Assembly (NCBI GenBank): GCA_017302895.1
Contig: JAFLBV010000002.1
Coordinates: 372,001 to 436,000, forward strand
Source: Ignavibacteria bacterium
Lineage (GTDB): Bacteria; Bacteroidota; Ignavibacteria; Ignavibacteriales; Ignavibacteriaceae
Length of the DNA stretch: 64,000 bases
Direction of reading: 5' to 3'
The notes under the pieces were generated by a model. The model was not told where the DNA came from, did not search any database, and saw nothing but the letters and a program-made list of their open reading frames with translations. Both the position numbers and the translations under genes were made by a program. Position 1 is the first letter of the stretch; each line of letters starts with the position of its first letter. Shown one piece after another: positions 1-9,595 of the stretch.

Positions 1-124
1 AATTCGCTCTATTAGATTAAACTTAATTTGTTATTAAAAAAAAATGTCGTAAATTTAGGAGTTAACTCAAATAACTCTCTTACCATTGGGTGGAGAATCA
101 TCATCACAACTAAAGGAGTGCTTT

Positions 125-1822
125 ATGAAAAAAGTAACAACTTTTTTTATGTCCCTTTTTCTAATCGTAGCATTCATCAACCTTGAAGCTACCAATATTA
201 AAAATCTCAAAAAAGATGAAGGCAGAGGCAGAGGTCACACCGAGGACGGAACATGGACCCTGCAGAACACAGGTTTTGCCACCGCTTCAAGAGGTATTAA
301 CTACATTTCCATCGTTGATAACAATGTCGTTTGGGCTGCTGCATATAACGGCACTTCAACAACAACCTATATAACTGAATTCACCATGACTACCAACGGC
401 GGTACCACATGGACACCTCGCACGGTTACCGGTTACACAAGTGGCTGGGGAACATCCATGATATTCGGAACAAGCGCAACTACTGCTTATCTGCCGGTGT
501 TTAATGCTACAGCCGGTGGTGGCAGAATCCTCAAAACCACCGATGGTGGAGCAACTTTCACTTACCAGTCAACTGCTGCGTTTGCTGCTCCTGCGGGATT
601 CCCCAATGTCCTTCACTTCTTCAACGAGAACGAAGGCTTCACCATGGGAGATCCAAATGGAGGTTATTTTGAAATCTACACAACTACCAACGGTGGAACA
701 AACTGGAACAGAGTGCCAACAGGAAACATACCCGCTCCTGCTGCTTCTGATGAGTACGGTGTTGTTGGTTATTATTCAGCAGTTGGAAATACTGCATGGT
801 TTACAACAAACAAAAGCAGAATTTTTAAAACCACTGATAAAGGTGCAACCTGGACTGTTTCGACAACTCCGATCGCAGTAGGCAACCAGTTCAAAATTGA
901 GATGAAAGATGCAATGAACGGTATCATCCTTGATGTTGTTGCTGCAACTCCTCTTTACTACAGAACTTCCGACGGCGGAGCTACATGGACTCCCCTTCTT
1001 CCAACAGGTAATTTCTTTGATGGAGATTTCTGCTATGTCCCCGGTACTTTAAATGCTTATGTGTCAACTGGCAGTGCAACAGGATTCACAGGTGCTTCCT
1101 ATTCACTCGATAACGGTTCAACATGGACAGACTTTACCGGTACGCTTGGAATTCAACACCTTGCAGTTTCATTTTTCGACAATACAACCGGCTGGGCAGG
1201 TGCGTTCAACACGAGTGCCACTGTTGGTGGTATCTACAAATTTAGTGGCAGAGTTGATCCCGTTCCTGTTGAGCTGACATCGTTTACAGCAAATGCTTCA
1301 CAGAGTTCAGTTGTTCTCGTTTGGGAAACAGCAACGGAAGTGAACAACTACGGCTTCGAAATCGAGAGAAGTTTCGATAATGTTAATTTCTCGACTCTCG
1401 GATTCGTAAAAGGAAAAGGTTCGACCACAGAGAAACAAATATATTCTTTTACAGATCAGACAGGATTGACCGGAAAAACCTGGTACAGACTCCGTCAGGT
1501 CGATTTCGATGGAAGATTCGAATATTCAGAAGTTATTTCAGTTGAAAATACAATTCCTGAATCATTCTCCTTGAATCAGAATTTCCCGAATCCTTTCAAT
1601 CCTTCAACCAGAATTCAATTCTCGATTCCACAGGAGTCGCAGGTTGAACTGAGCATCTATGACGCTTCAGGAAAACTTGTTGAAAATCTCGTATCAGGTG
1701 TGAAAACTGCCGGATACCATGAAGTTATTTGGAATGCAACCAACAATGCTTCCGGAATTTACTTTGCTCAGATAAAAGCCGGAAAATTCGTTAAAAACAT
1801 CAAAATGACTCTGATGAAATAA
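125..1822 (+). CDS. Secreted Ycf48/BNR-type propeller protein with T9SS sorting domain
   Basis: This is a secreted or surface-anchored protein of 565 residues with an N-terminal signal peptide (MKKVTTFFMSLFLIVAF). The central part carries repeated blades of the Ycf48/BNR (sialidase-like) type, each with a TxDGGATWT-like core (TTNGGTTWT, TTDGGATFT, TSDGGATWT and others), so a beta-propeller is likely. It is followed by an Fn3-like stretch and a C-terminal T9SS type A sorting domain starting at NQNFPNPFNPST, which directs export through the type IX system. I chose the ATG at 125 because AAAGGAG lies 7 nt upstream and the signal peptide begins there; an in-frame start at 86 adds 13 residues that do not look like a leader. 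The substrate or ligand is unknown. Confidence 0.85.
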   Translation: MKKVTTFFMSLFLIVAFINLEATNIKNLKKDEGRGRGHTEDGTWTLQNTGFATASRGINYISIVDNNVVWAAAYNGTSTTTYITEFTMTTNGGTTWTPRTVTGYTSGWGTSMIFGTSATTAYLPVFNATAGGGRILKTTDGGATFTYQSTAAFAAPAGFPNVLHFFNENEGFTMGDPNGGYFEIYTTTNGGTNWNRVPTGNIPAPAASDEYGVVGYYSAVGNTAWFTTNKSRIFKTTDKGATWTVSTTPIAVGNQFKIEMKDAMNGIILDVVAATPLYYRTSDGGATWTPLLPTGNFFDGDFCYVPGTLNAYVSTGSATGFTGASYSLDNGSTWTDFTGTLGIQHLAVSFFDNTTGWAGAFNTSATVGGIYKFSGRVDPVPVELTSFTANASQSSVVLVWETATEVNNYGFEIERSFDNVNFSTLGFVKGKGSTTEKQIYSFTDQTGLTGKTWYRLRQVDFDGRFEYSEVISVENTIPESFSLNQNFPNPFNPSTRIQFSIPQESQVELSIYDASGKLVENLVSGVKTAGYHEVIWNATNNASGIYFAQIKAGKFVKNIKMTLMK

Positions 1823-1842
1823 GCGGTCGTTATTATATAAAA

Positions 1843-1874
1843 AAAGAGGTTGACCCTTCAGGATCAACCTCTTT
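1843..1874. terminator. Bidirectional hairpin terminator
   Basis: AAAGAGGTTGACC and its near-perfect complement GGATCAACCTCTTT are separated by a short loop, with A-runs on the left and T-rich sequence on the right. It lies between the converging propeller gene and queC and can end transcription from both sides. Confidence 0.8.
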
Positions 1875-1890
1875 GTTATTTTAAAGAAAA

Positions 1891-2580
1891 CTACACAATA
1901 TAATGGACAGGATCTTTTACACCGGCCTGCTCAAAACCATGCTTTCTTAGAATGCAACTGTCGCACTCGCCGCATGAAGTTCCGTCAGGGAGAGGATCAT
2001 AGCATGAATGAGTGATTGAATAATCCACGCCGAGTCTGATACCCAGCTCAATAATTTCTTTCTTGCTCAATTTCTGAAGCGGAGCGTGAATTTTAAGATG
2101 TGTTGTCCCTTCCACCCCGACTTTAGTTGCAAGATTGGCCATTTTTTCGAATGATTCGATATATTCAGGTCTGCAATCGGGGTATCCGCTGTAGTCAATG
2201 GCATTCACTCCGATAAAAATGTCACTCGCCTGTAAAACTTCTGCAAATGCAAGAGCATATGAAAGAAAAATGGTGTTTCTTGCCGGAACATATGTAATCG
2301 GAATATTTTTCGACATCTCCTCCTCTTCCCTGTGCTTAGGAACTTCGAGACCCGAAGTCAGAGCCGATCCGCCAATCACCTTCATGTCAATATCGATTAC
2401 AAGGTGCTTTTTTGCCCCAAAATATTCAGCAACCTGTGCGGCAGATTTCAATTCCTGAAGATGTCGCTGACCGTAATTAAAACTTAGGCAGTAAATTTCA
2501 TATCCTTGTTCTTTGGCAACTGCCGCCACGGTGGTCGAATCAAGCCCGCCACTTGTAAGAACAACTGCTTTTTTTGGCAT
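1891..2580 (-). CDS. queC: 7-cyano-7-deazaguanine synthase
   Basis: QueC converts 7-carboxy-7-deazaguanine to preQ0 in an ATP- and ammonia-dependent reaction, a step of queuosine biosynthesis in the cytoplasm. The protein has 229 residues, the usual length. The N-terminus has the PP-loop SGGLDS that binds ATP, and the C-terminus has the zinc-binding cysteine cluster ([16 protein letters not shown]). The start ATG at 2580 places the PP-loop at residues 10-15. No other queuosine gene lies next to it, and no preQ1 riboswitch could be recognised upstream. It converges with the preceding secreted-protein gene across a shared terminator. Confidence 0.95.
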   Translation of the reverse strand: MPKKAVVLTSGGLDSTTVAAVAKEQGYEIYCLSFNYGQRHLQELKSAAQVAEYFGAKKHLVIDIDMKVIGGSALTSGLEVPKHREEEEMSKNIPITYVPARNTIFLSYALAFAEVLQASDIFIGVNAIDYSGYPDCRPEYIESFEKMANLATKVGVEGTTHLKIHAPLQKLSKKEIIELGIRLGVDYSITHSCYDPLPDGTSCGECDSCILRKHGFEQAGVKDPVHYIV

Positions 2581-2870
2581 TTGGTATTCTTTGAGTTTTT
2601 GAAAAAATTTAATTTTTGAAGCCCAAATCTAACCAAACAGTGACTTTTGACCAATTATTACATTCCACTTGTCCCACCTTTGACTTGTATGGTAAATTGT
2701 TTAACACTAAATTAAGAGTTTACTTTAAATATTTAATGCCGGTGCTTATCCGCTGTTAATTACAATTATGGTTCATCAAATATGAACTTTAATCTTCTCT
2801 GACAGGTTTTTCAACTGACAGCAAAATCTTATTCCAAAACAATATAGCCCTTTTTCTCAAAGGAGAAACA

Positions 2871-4649
2871 ATGTACAAGTATTTTTTCATGTTAGCCGTC
2901 TTTTCTTTCGTGACCTTTGGCCAAAGCAAAGGGAATCCTGAAATTACGCCGAAAGAAATAAGTGAACACATTAAATTTTTGGCTTCAGATGAACTGGAAG
3001 GTCGTTCACCTGGAAGTGGCAAAGATATTATAGCAGCAAATTATATCAGGGAGATTCTGAAAAGATCAGGTATCACTCTGCTAGGTAATGATGGATTTCA
3101 GCATTTTGAAGTCGGCGGTGCATCGAAAATCAGTGAGAAAAGTTCGTTATCCATGAACAAAACCGAGCTAAAATTTGACAAGGATTTTACACCTCTTGTA
3201 ATTTCCTCATCAGGTGAAGTGAATGCGGAAGTCGTCTTTTGCGGTTACGGGTATGTCATTAACGATCCAAAACTGAAAGTCAATGATTACACCACAGAAG
3301 TAAAAGGTAAATGGGTTTTGGTTCTGAGAGGGGCACCGGATGTTACCGGGATGAAGGATATTTTCGACAGTCACTCTTCGTTAAGAAAAAAAATCATCAC
3401 CGCTAAAGACAACGGAGCTGCCGGCATCATTTTCGTTAATGGTTATGACTTCGACAAAAACGACAATCTTGTCAACAGTTCACAAGGTGCCGGCGAACCC
3501 GATGCGGGAATTCCGGCTGTTCATGTTACCAGAGAAATCGCGGAGATGCTTCTTAAAGGGTCAGGAAAATCTTTGGTACAGTTGGAAGCCTCTCTAAAAA
3601 ATGATATCACGAAAAGTGTCTCTTTCAACACATCAGTGGTTGTTAAAGGAAATACGGTGGTTACCAGAACCAAGAAACCAACTGTTAATGTTGTTGGAAT
3701 GATTGAAGGCAGCGATCCGGTTTTAAAGAATGAATATATCGTTATCGGTGCACACTTTGATCACCTGGGTTGGGGTGGTCCCGGTACGGGCAGCAGAAGG
3801 CCCGATACAATAGCCATTCATAACGGTGCTGATGATAATGCTTCCGGAACAGCCACTGCTTTGGAGATATTCGAAAAACTTGCTGCAAACAAATCACAGC
3901 TAAAAAGAAGTGTGATTTTTCTCGCTTTTGGTGCTGAGGAAATGGGATTGCTGGGATCGAAGTATTTTACCGATAATCCAATAAAAGAATTGAGAAATAT
4001 CAAGCTGATGATAAATCTTGATATGGTCGGAAGATTGAATCCTGATACTAAAGTACTGAGTGTCGGAGGGACAGGAACCGCCGTCGAATTTGAAAAATAC
4101 ATCGACAAATATATTGCAAAATCAGGCTTGCAGGTCAAGAAATCTCCCGAAGGTTACGGACCTTCAGACCATGCCTCATTTTATTCAAAAGACATCCCCG
4201 TTCTCTTCTTCTTTACCGGTGTGCATGACGATTACCACACACCATTCGATGACTGGGAGAAGATCAATTCAGACGGAGCGGGTGTTATCGGTAATCTTGC
4301 ATACGACATAACCATGGAAATTGCCAATACTGATGTACCACCTGTGTTCCAACTCGCCGGTCCCAAAGAAAGACCAAAAGATTCACCGGGTTACAAAGTA
4401 TCCCTGGGAATTATGCCAGACATGTCGGCATCGGATATTGTCGGAGTCAGGGCTGAAACGGTTATCCCCGATCGTCCTGCTCACAAAGCCGGGATGTTGA
4501 AAGGTGATATTATCACCGCAATCAACGGGAAACCCGTAAAGGATCTCTACGAATACATGGAGAGACTTGCAGAATTGAAGAAAGGTGATCTTGTCAATGT
4601 CACTGTTACCAGGGGTAATGAAAGCCTGATTTTGAAGGTTCAACTCTAA
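2871..4649 (+). CDS. Secreted M28 family aminopeptidase with PA and PDZ domains
   Basis: This is a zinc-dependent exopeptidase of family M28, 592 residues. A signal peptide (about residues 1-17) is followed by a mature part with a PA (protease-associated) insert at about 120-240. The M28 catalytic core at about 265-480 shows all expected metal ligands: the HFDH motif near 294, GADDNASG near 320, AEEMG near 353, NLDMVG, and the YHTP histidine. A PDZ domain (about 506-592) closes the protein. The PA and PDZ domains suggest substrate capture outside the cytoplasm. AAAGGAG about 9 nt upstream supports the ATG at 2871. Probable role: peptide degradation in the periplasm or at the cell surface; the exact cleavage preference cannot be read. 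Confidence 0.9.
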   Translation: MYKYFFMLAVFSFVTFGQSKGNPEITPKEISEHIKFLASDELEGRSPGSGKDIIAANYIREILKRSGITLLGNDGFQHFEVGGASKISEKSSLSMNKTELKFDKDFTPLVISSSGEVNAEVVFCGYGYVINDPKLKVNDYTTEVKGKWVLVLRGAPDVTGMKDIFDSHSSLRKKIITAKDNGAAGIIFVNGYDFDKNDNLVNSSQGAGEPDAGIPAVHVTREIAEMLLKGSGKSLVQLEASLKNDITKSVSFNTSVVVKGNTVVTRTKKPTVNVVGMIEGSDPVLKNEYIVIGAHFDHLGWGGPGTGSRRPDTIAIHNGADDNASGTATALEIFEKLAANKSQLKRSVIFLAFGAEEMGLLGSKYFTDNPIKELRNIKLMINLDMVGRLNPDTKVLSVGGTGTAVEFEKYIDKYIAKSGLQVKKSPEGYGPSDHASFYSKDIPVLFFFTGVHDDYHTPFDDWEKINSDGAGVIGNLAYDITMEIANTDVPPVFQLAGPKERPKDSPGYKVSLGIMPDMSASDIVGVRAETVIPDRPAHKAGMLKGDIITAINGKPVKDLYEYMERLAELKKGDLVNVTVTRGNESLILKVQL

Positions 4650-4657
4650 AATTTTTT

Positions 4658-4695
4658 CGGAGCGGAGACCCGGGGTTTTAAGGGTCTCCGCTCCG
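4658..4695. terminator. Strong GC-rich hairpin after the M28 peptidase gene
   Basis: A perfect 14-bp inverted repeat (CGGAGCGGAGACCC / GGGTCTCCGCTCCG) with a 10-nt loop begins 8 nt after the stop codon. There is no clean T-run downstream, so it may act as a transcript-stabilising hairpin or a terminator without a U-tract. Confidence 0.55.
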
Positions 4696-4739
4696 CTACT
4701 TCTCTATTCATCCCTTGAATGCGTTTTCAGCCCGAATTG

Positions 4740-5075
4740 ACAATTTCTTTCCTTTTTTGGTATTTTATACACAAGTTATCAACATTTCTGTTGATAACTT
4801 TATATGGAATTAATTTCAGATATTCAAATTAAATCTCTCTTTTTTGACAATATTTTTTTTCTGATCCAATTTTTTTCCTGTTTTGTATGATAATTACTCA
4901 ATAATTGTCAATTTTTTAGTAAATTTCGACTGTTTTAATAAGCATAATCGTATCGGGCTTTTGGACACAAAAAAGTTATCAACAATTTTGAGTCAACAGC
5001 AGTCATAAATATGATCTCTATTATAATATTCCAAAACTCCCTGTTTTAACCTTTATCCATTCAAATGAGTGCAAA
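4740..5075. other. AT-rich gene-free region with DnaA-box match and palindrome (possible origin or regulatory region)
   Basis: This is most of the longest gene-free stretch (4650-5075). TTATACACA at 4765-4773 fits the DnaA-box consensus TTATNCACA exactly. A perfect 12-bp palindrome (AAGTTATCAACA / TGTTGATAACTT, 4-nt loop) follows at 4773-4800, and the same TTATCAACA word recurs at 4976-4984. The sequence between is very AT-rich with long T-runs. This resembles an origin of replication, but dnaA and other origin neighbours are absent, so a regulatory region for the downstream pseudokinase gene is an equally good reading. No coding sequence was seen here. Confidence 0.35.
4773..4800. repeat. 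Perfect 12-bp inverted repeat AAGTTATCAACA/TGTTGATAACTT
   Basis: The two 12-nt arms are separated by TTTC. Each arm contains a TTATCAACA word, one mismatch from a DnaA box, and the left arm directly abuts a perfect DnaA-box match. The symmetry suits binding of a dimeric regulator or paired DnaA boxes. Confidence 0.6.
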
Positions 5076-8000
5076 ATGCCGCAGGATCAATTAGCCAGGT
5101 TTTTAGATGAACAATATGTAATTTCTGACTTGCCATACCTCGAGATTGGCGACTCAATCGTCCTTTCAGGTAACACATACAAAATCATCGAATCTTTCTA
5201 CAATATAGATTTTTTGCCTGATGGATTTTACTACAAAGCTTCAAACAGCGATAATGAAAATTTCCTCATAAAGCTGCTTTTCAAATTTAGAAATGTAGCC
5301 AACGAACCAAAACCTGTGGTACACTCCGGACTAACCGGTTTGTCTCATGAGTCCCTTGCCGTTCCCGTGGAATTTGGTACCGGAATCAAGAAATACAACT
5401 TCAAATATTGTTTCGAGATTTACGAGCTTCCGGGTGATGTGGTGCCTTTGGTTAATGTTGATATCGCAGCCGGTGCAGTAAGAAATGGTCTTCTTCCGCA
5501 AATGAAAAACCTTCTCGAATATTTGCACGAAAATGATTTTTATCTTCCCCACTTGCATTTGTGCAATTTATTTGTTTCTCCGGGAAAGTCACCGAGAATA
5601 GTGTTATTTGGTTACGGTCATGCATTGATGAAGAGTAAATTTCCGTTCATCGAAAAGACCTCTTTCTCCGAAGGAAACCTCTGCAGATATTATTATTCGC
5701 CTGAAATCATCGAAGGTCTCTATTCTGAAACCAGCGACTATTATTCCGTGGGTATGATTTTGTTGCGACTGTTTTATCCGGAGACTTTTGACTCTGCAGT
5801 CTATCGCTCGATCGTTCGGAATGGCGAAGAACTAAAACCGATTATCGATTACAAAACCGACCTTTATGAGGTCAATACGATTATTGAAGGATTGACCCTG
5901 CATGAGGAACTGAACCGCTTTTCCTCAAAGGAAATTGAAGACCTGATAGCCGGAAAACGGGTCGTCCCCCTCTATTACGGGAGTTTCTTCCTCTTTAAGG
6001 ACGATTTTGGTGAAGTCAAGCTTCACAACCTTGGCGATTTTGTCGAGCTGGTTAAATCGGAACCTGAAAGATTTCTTTCGTTCAGCAAAGCGCCTCAAAA
6101 TCTTAAAGCTCTCTCCGACTGGTTTAATGGTCTCGAAGGGGTTAAAGATATTGCGGGACTGAAAAAGAGGATCATCAGGTATCAAAATATTTCGCCAAAA
6201 TATTTCATCGAGGTCATTCTTCGTCACCTCCTTCCCACCAAAAGTCTGATTCTGAATGAGATCGAATTCGATTTTTCCGATAAACCGGAAATCGAAAAGA
6301 ACCTTCAGATATATTTCAGAAATCTTGAACATATTCATTATTACTTCCCTGCTCATGATCTACGCGCTGAACTCTTTTTCTTCCTCCTTGCGGCGAGCGA
6401 AATCAGCGAACCTGATCCAACCGGTTATAAGCTTCTTAGGGACGCAAGGGATACAATCTGCAACATTCTTGAGATTAATCCCGCCGGATTGATCGATTCA
6501 TTCAGTACTCCCGCAATGACAGTTTTTCCTGCCCAATGGGCACGAATATTTCATGCTTTTATCCCCAAAAAGTATTTCAGGTCATTCGAGGGAACGAAGA
6601 TTCAAAACCTCGAGGATTTTGCTTTTTACCTCGCTCAGCATCCTGAGGTGCTTACCGATGAGTTTCACTACTACGATATGATCAAATTTCTTGAAAATTT
6701 CGATGTAACTGACCTGAAGGGAAGAACATACAAAGAAATCGTTTTCGAGATTCTGGACAAAAAAGTGGAATGCGACATCAACATTTCGCGAATTGATGAG
6801 ATCGAAGCCGGCAAATACAAAATGTACTTTTCGTACCGGTATTCTCTCACCAATTTCTTCAAATCACATGGTCTCGAACTTCCCTTCACAACGGAAATAA
6901 AACAGCAGTACAATTATGAGTTCAAGAAAAAGGGACTAAAATCTGCCTCCCAGACCATAAAGCATTTCTTCTCGCATCTTGAAAAAGAATACTCCGTTAA
7001 AATCGAAAAAATTACCGAGGAGAAGAAAAGTGAGATAGCAAACCAGTTTAATGAAATTCTGGCAACTAAAATCAGGTGGCAAACAATCCTTGTAAACATA
7101 CTTATTATTGCCGGTACAGGTTATCTGATATCGGAATTCGGATCGGGTCTTGTCTTGAATGAAAAGATGAAGTGGTACCTTAATTTGATGCCCGATTTCG
7201 AATTCTTTGCTACCAAACTGTTACCGTATATCTTTATGACGGGATTTGTGACAATGCTCTATGTCCTGTCGCAAAACCTGAAACTATTCGGATTTATCGT
7301 CTTTGCTCTGCTTCTTGTAACAGGTGGAGCAACCTGGTTTGTGTATGACAAAGGCAGTAAAGCTATCGAAGAGGATGTCAGTCTGAAAAAATTGATCCTT
7401 ACAGATCTTTATACAGGGCGCTCTGCAGAGACGAAACCTGAAGTAATCACTCCGAAGGAAATGGTTGCACTTTTTGATTTAACATTTGGAATTGTAAATC
7501 CCGGATACAAACCTCTCGTTCAATATTCAGTTAATCAGGAGAGATTTCGGGTTAAATCAAACAGCAGGGTTGTTTCCCGTACTCTCCGAAAATTACAGGA
7601 TGATTCCTGGGCGGCCAAGTTTGATTTCATCGACAATTTCGCTCTCCCGCTGGAAAGAACTGTTGGAACTGTTCAGATACCCGATAATAACGGATTTTTT
7701 AACAGTCTCGGCTACTTTGGATTTAATTTAAAAATGAGTAATATAAAAATTGAAGGTGGCGAAAATTCAATTTTTGGTATTGCTTTCAACAGATACTACC
7801 TGATAATTACGAAATCTGAAGTAAAACTCCTTAAAAAAGAGGAAGAAAATAAAGGTGATAAACACGAATTTTTGCTTCTGAGCGAGATGACAGGTTACGA
7901 TTATTCAATTGAAGCTTCCGGTCCCGACAGAGAGGTTATGCCGGCAGGGGTGCTCGAAAAATTGTTTACTGAAAAAGAACTTGTAAAGGAGAAACAGGAG

Positions 8001-8435
8001 CTCAACAACTCTGAATTTGATCTGGAAATTACCGTTTTGTTTTCGTCAATATCTGTTAAGATTAACGGGAATGAAGTGATCAGGACGAATGAAAAGAATG
8101 GTTACACTGACCTTGATTATGAACATTTTAAGCCTAATATATCGCTTGTTTTTGGAGTGGCAAGCGACTATTCATTTACTTCTGTCAACATTTCTCCATT
8201 ACCTGATCCGACAGGTGACAGAAACTACCTTGCAAGGCACAATCTCAAGTGTAAAATCAAACCCGGTTCATCATTTTTTACAGATAAGGGTTTATCTTCA
8301 GCATCAGCCGATAAACTGACCGACAAGGAGATTCTTTTTGTAAAAAATCTGGAAGGAAATGTTGTCACTCTTGAAAGTTCCACCGGTAAAGTTTTTTATT
8401 TAAGTAAAAAGGATGTGGACGATATCTATTTCTGA
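5076..8435 (+). CDS. Transmembrane protein-kinase-like (pseudokinase) protein with C-terminal ectodomain
   Basis: The protein has 1119 residues. The first 250 look like a Ser/Thr kinase fold: a beta3-like FLIKLL with a lysine, a catalytic-loop equivalent reading HLHLCNLFV near residue 158 (HRD Asp replaced), LFGYG near 178 in place of DFG, and YYYSPEII followed by SDYYSVGMIL, matching the APE and DxWSxG regions. Losing both catalytic aspartates suggests a pseudokinase. A long helical region (about 250-660) follows, then a hydrophobic segment at 668-690 and a pair at about 715-757, and a beta-rich C-terminal region (about 830-1115) resembling a concanavalin/LamG-like sensor. The topology would put the kinase-like part in the cytoplasm and the C-terminus outside or between membrane segments. 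No family name is claimed for the rest. It stands alone after the AT-rich region. Confidence 0.6.
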   Translation: MPQDQLARFLDEQYVISDLPYLEIGDSIVLSGNTYKIIESFYNIDFLPDGFYYKASNSDNENFLIKLLFKFRNVANEPKPVVHSGLTGLSHESLAVPVEFGTGIKKYNFKYCFEIYELPGDVVPLVNVDIAAGAVRNGLLPQMKNLLEYLHENDFYLPHLHLCNLFVSPGKSPRIVLFGYGHALMKSKFPFIEKTSFSEGNLCRYYYSPEIIEGLYSETSDYYSVGMILLRLFYPETFDSAVYRSIVRNGEELKPIIDYKTDLYEVNTIIEGLTLHEELNRFSSKEIEDLIAGKRVVPLYYGSFFLFKDDFGEVKLHNLGDFVELVKSEPERFLSFSKAPQNLKALSDWFNGLEGVKDIAGLKKRIIRYQNISPKYFIEVILRHLLPTKSLILNEIEFDFSDKPEIEKNLQIYFRNLEHIHYYFPAHDLRAELFFFLLAASEISEPDPTGYKLLRDARDTICNILEINPAGLIDSFSTPAMTVFPAQWARIFHAFIPKKYFRSFEGTKIQNLEDFAFYLAQHPEVLTDEFHYYDMIKFLENFDVTDLKGRTYKEIVFEILDKKVECDINISRIDEIEAGKYKMYFSYRYSLTNFFKSHGLELPFTTEIKQQYNYEFKKKGLKSASQTIKHFFSHLEKEYSVKIEKITEEKKSEIANQFNEILATKIRWQTILVNILIIAGTGYLISEFGSGLVLNEKMKWYLNLMPDFEFFATKLLPYIFMTGFVTMLYVLSQNLKLFGFIVFALLLVTGGATWFVYDKGSKAIEEDVSLKKLILTDLYTGRSAETKPEVITPKEMVALFDLTFGIVNPGYKPLVQYSVNQERFRVKSNSRVVSRTLRKLQDDSWAAKFDFIDNFALPLERTVGTVQIPDNNGFFNSLGYFGFNLKMSNIKIEGGENSIFGIAFNRYYLIITKSEVKLLKKEEENKGDKHEFLLLSEMTGYDYSIEASGPDREVMPAGVLEKLFTEKELVKEKQELNNSEFDLEITVLFSSISVKINGNEVIRTNEKNGYTDLDYEHFKPNISLVFGVASDYSFTSVNISPLPDPTGDRNYLARHNLKCKIKPGSSFFTDKGLSSASADKLTDKEILFVKNLEGNVVTLESSTGKVFYLSKKDVDDIYF

Positions 8436-8458
8436 TCGATTGAAGGCAGGTTCTCTGT

Positions 8459-9595
8459 TCAGTCACCGTACCCGGTAAGTTCAACATAACCCGTACCTTT
8501 GATTGTGGATCCATTGGTTTTTTCGATATCCACAGCCCCTTCGTAGTAGGAAATTCGAAATTTATGCAGTTGGTCTTTCATGGAAGTGGAAATCTTGTAA
8601 ATGGTCTTCTCCGGCACAACCTGAATTTCCCATGCAGATGGATACACTTTGTTATCAAGTGTTACTGTACTCAATACTTTGAGTTTTATTTCCTCACTCT
8701 TCAGGGTTTTGTAGTTACCATCTGCTTTTACCAGACTCCCCTTCTGAAAGTTGGTATTCCCTTCTTTGTCTCTCAATCTGAAATACATCAGTTCGGTTTT
8801 ATCATCCATTTGTATGGCAAACCAGTCCCAGCCCTTTTGGTCAGGTTCGAGGGCGCTTGTTGACCATTCGTGATCCATCCAACTCCACCCCTCAAGTTCG
8901 TGTGATTCACTCCCTGTCTTTACTTGCCCCTTTGTGGCGATTCTGGTAAAGGAATAATAATAAGAAGCATTTCCGGGGTTGTTGGACTTCCTGCTCAACC
9001 CTTTATCACCCTGCAATACCATTTCCTTAACAGGTTCAAGGGTGAAAGAAAATTCGAATTCCCTGCTCCTCGCAGAAATGGAAATTTTCGGCTTGGAACT
9101 GCCCGTTTTAAAGTCAAAAGAGAGTTCGAATCCCTCGATGAAGATCCTGCCCTCCTCCGGGTCGCTACCTGCCAGTCCTCCGGTGCCTCTTGCGAACTTC
9201 TCAACCGAATAGAATTTTCCGGTTGCGATATCACTTAGTCCCAAATGTGCAGAATAAACCGATCCGGTTTGAAATCCCGTAGAATCATCTTCTTTTCCCG
9301 GTACAATGCCGTTTCTGAAAATTGTAAACTGGTAACCAAACCGTCTGCCTGTTGTGGTCTTAAGATTTCCTGTAAAGTACCACCACTCCGTTTTGTAATC
9401 GTAGTGGGCAAAGTGATCTTCAGGGAAATCAAAACTGATAACTGAATCTGCCTTTCTGAATCCTTGAGATTCTGCAGACATCACACTCGTAACTGTCAAT
9501 TTTGCCTCACCTGTATCACTATCGAGATTGAACACAAACCACAACACTGCAGAGAGTATAATAGCAGTCACTAAAGAAAGGAGCAACAATCTCAT
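8459..9595 (-). CDS. attH: AttH/CrtC lipocalin-like protein of an AttEFGH export system
   Basis: The 378 residues start with a membrane anchor or signal sequence (LLLLSLVTAIILSAVLWFV). The body matches the AttH/carotenoid 1,2-hydratase (CrtC) lipocalin-like family: YKTEWWYFTGNL, GYQFTIFRNG, WMDHEWSTSAL and the paired lipocalin halves. Its ATG follows the permease stop codon without a gap (TAGATG), so it is translated with the ABC permease. In AttEFGH systems AttH is the extracytoplasmic partner of a MacB-like transporter; the cargo is unknown. A carotenoid hydratase role is unlikely here because no carotenoid gene is near and the operon partners are transporter genes. Confidence 0.8.
   Translation of the reverse strand: MRLLLLSLVTAIILSAVLWFVFNLDSDTGEAKLTVTSVMSAESQGFRKADSVISFDFPEDHFAHYDYKTEWWYFTGNLKTTTGRRFGYQFTIFRNGIVPGKEDDSTGFQTGSVYSAHLGLSDIATGKFYSVEKFARGTGGLAGSDPEEGRIFIEGFELSFDFKTGSSKPKISISARSREFEFSFTLEPVKEMVLQGDKGLSRKSNNPGNASYYYSFTRIATKGQVKTGSESHELEGWSWMDHEWSTSALEPDQKGWDWFAIQMDDKTELMYFRLRDKEGNTNFQKGSLVKADGNYKTLKSEEIKLKVLSTVTLDNKVYPSAWEIQVVPEKTIYKISTSMKDQLHKFRISYYEGAVDIEKTNGSTIKGTGYVELTGYGD

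Noticed and set aside
59-68. Palindrome GAGTTAACTC near the left edge
   Set aside because: Only 10 bp with no repeat copy nearby; not enough to call an operator.
2581-2870. Possible preQ1 riboswitch or small gene upstream of queC and the M28 gene
   Set aside because: No preQ1 aptamer signature and no supported small ORF; only AT-rich sequence suitable for divergent promoters was seen.
5925-6356. 143-codon open frame on the minus strand
   Set aside because: It is entirely antisense to the pseudokinase gene and shows no start signal or recognisable motif.
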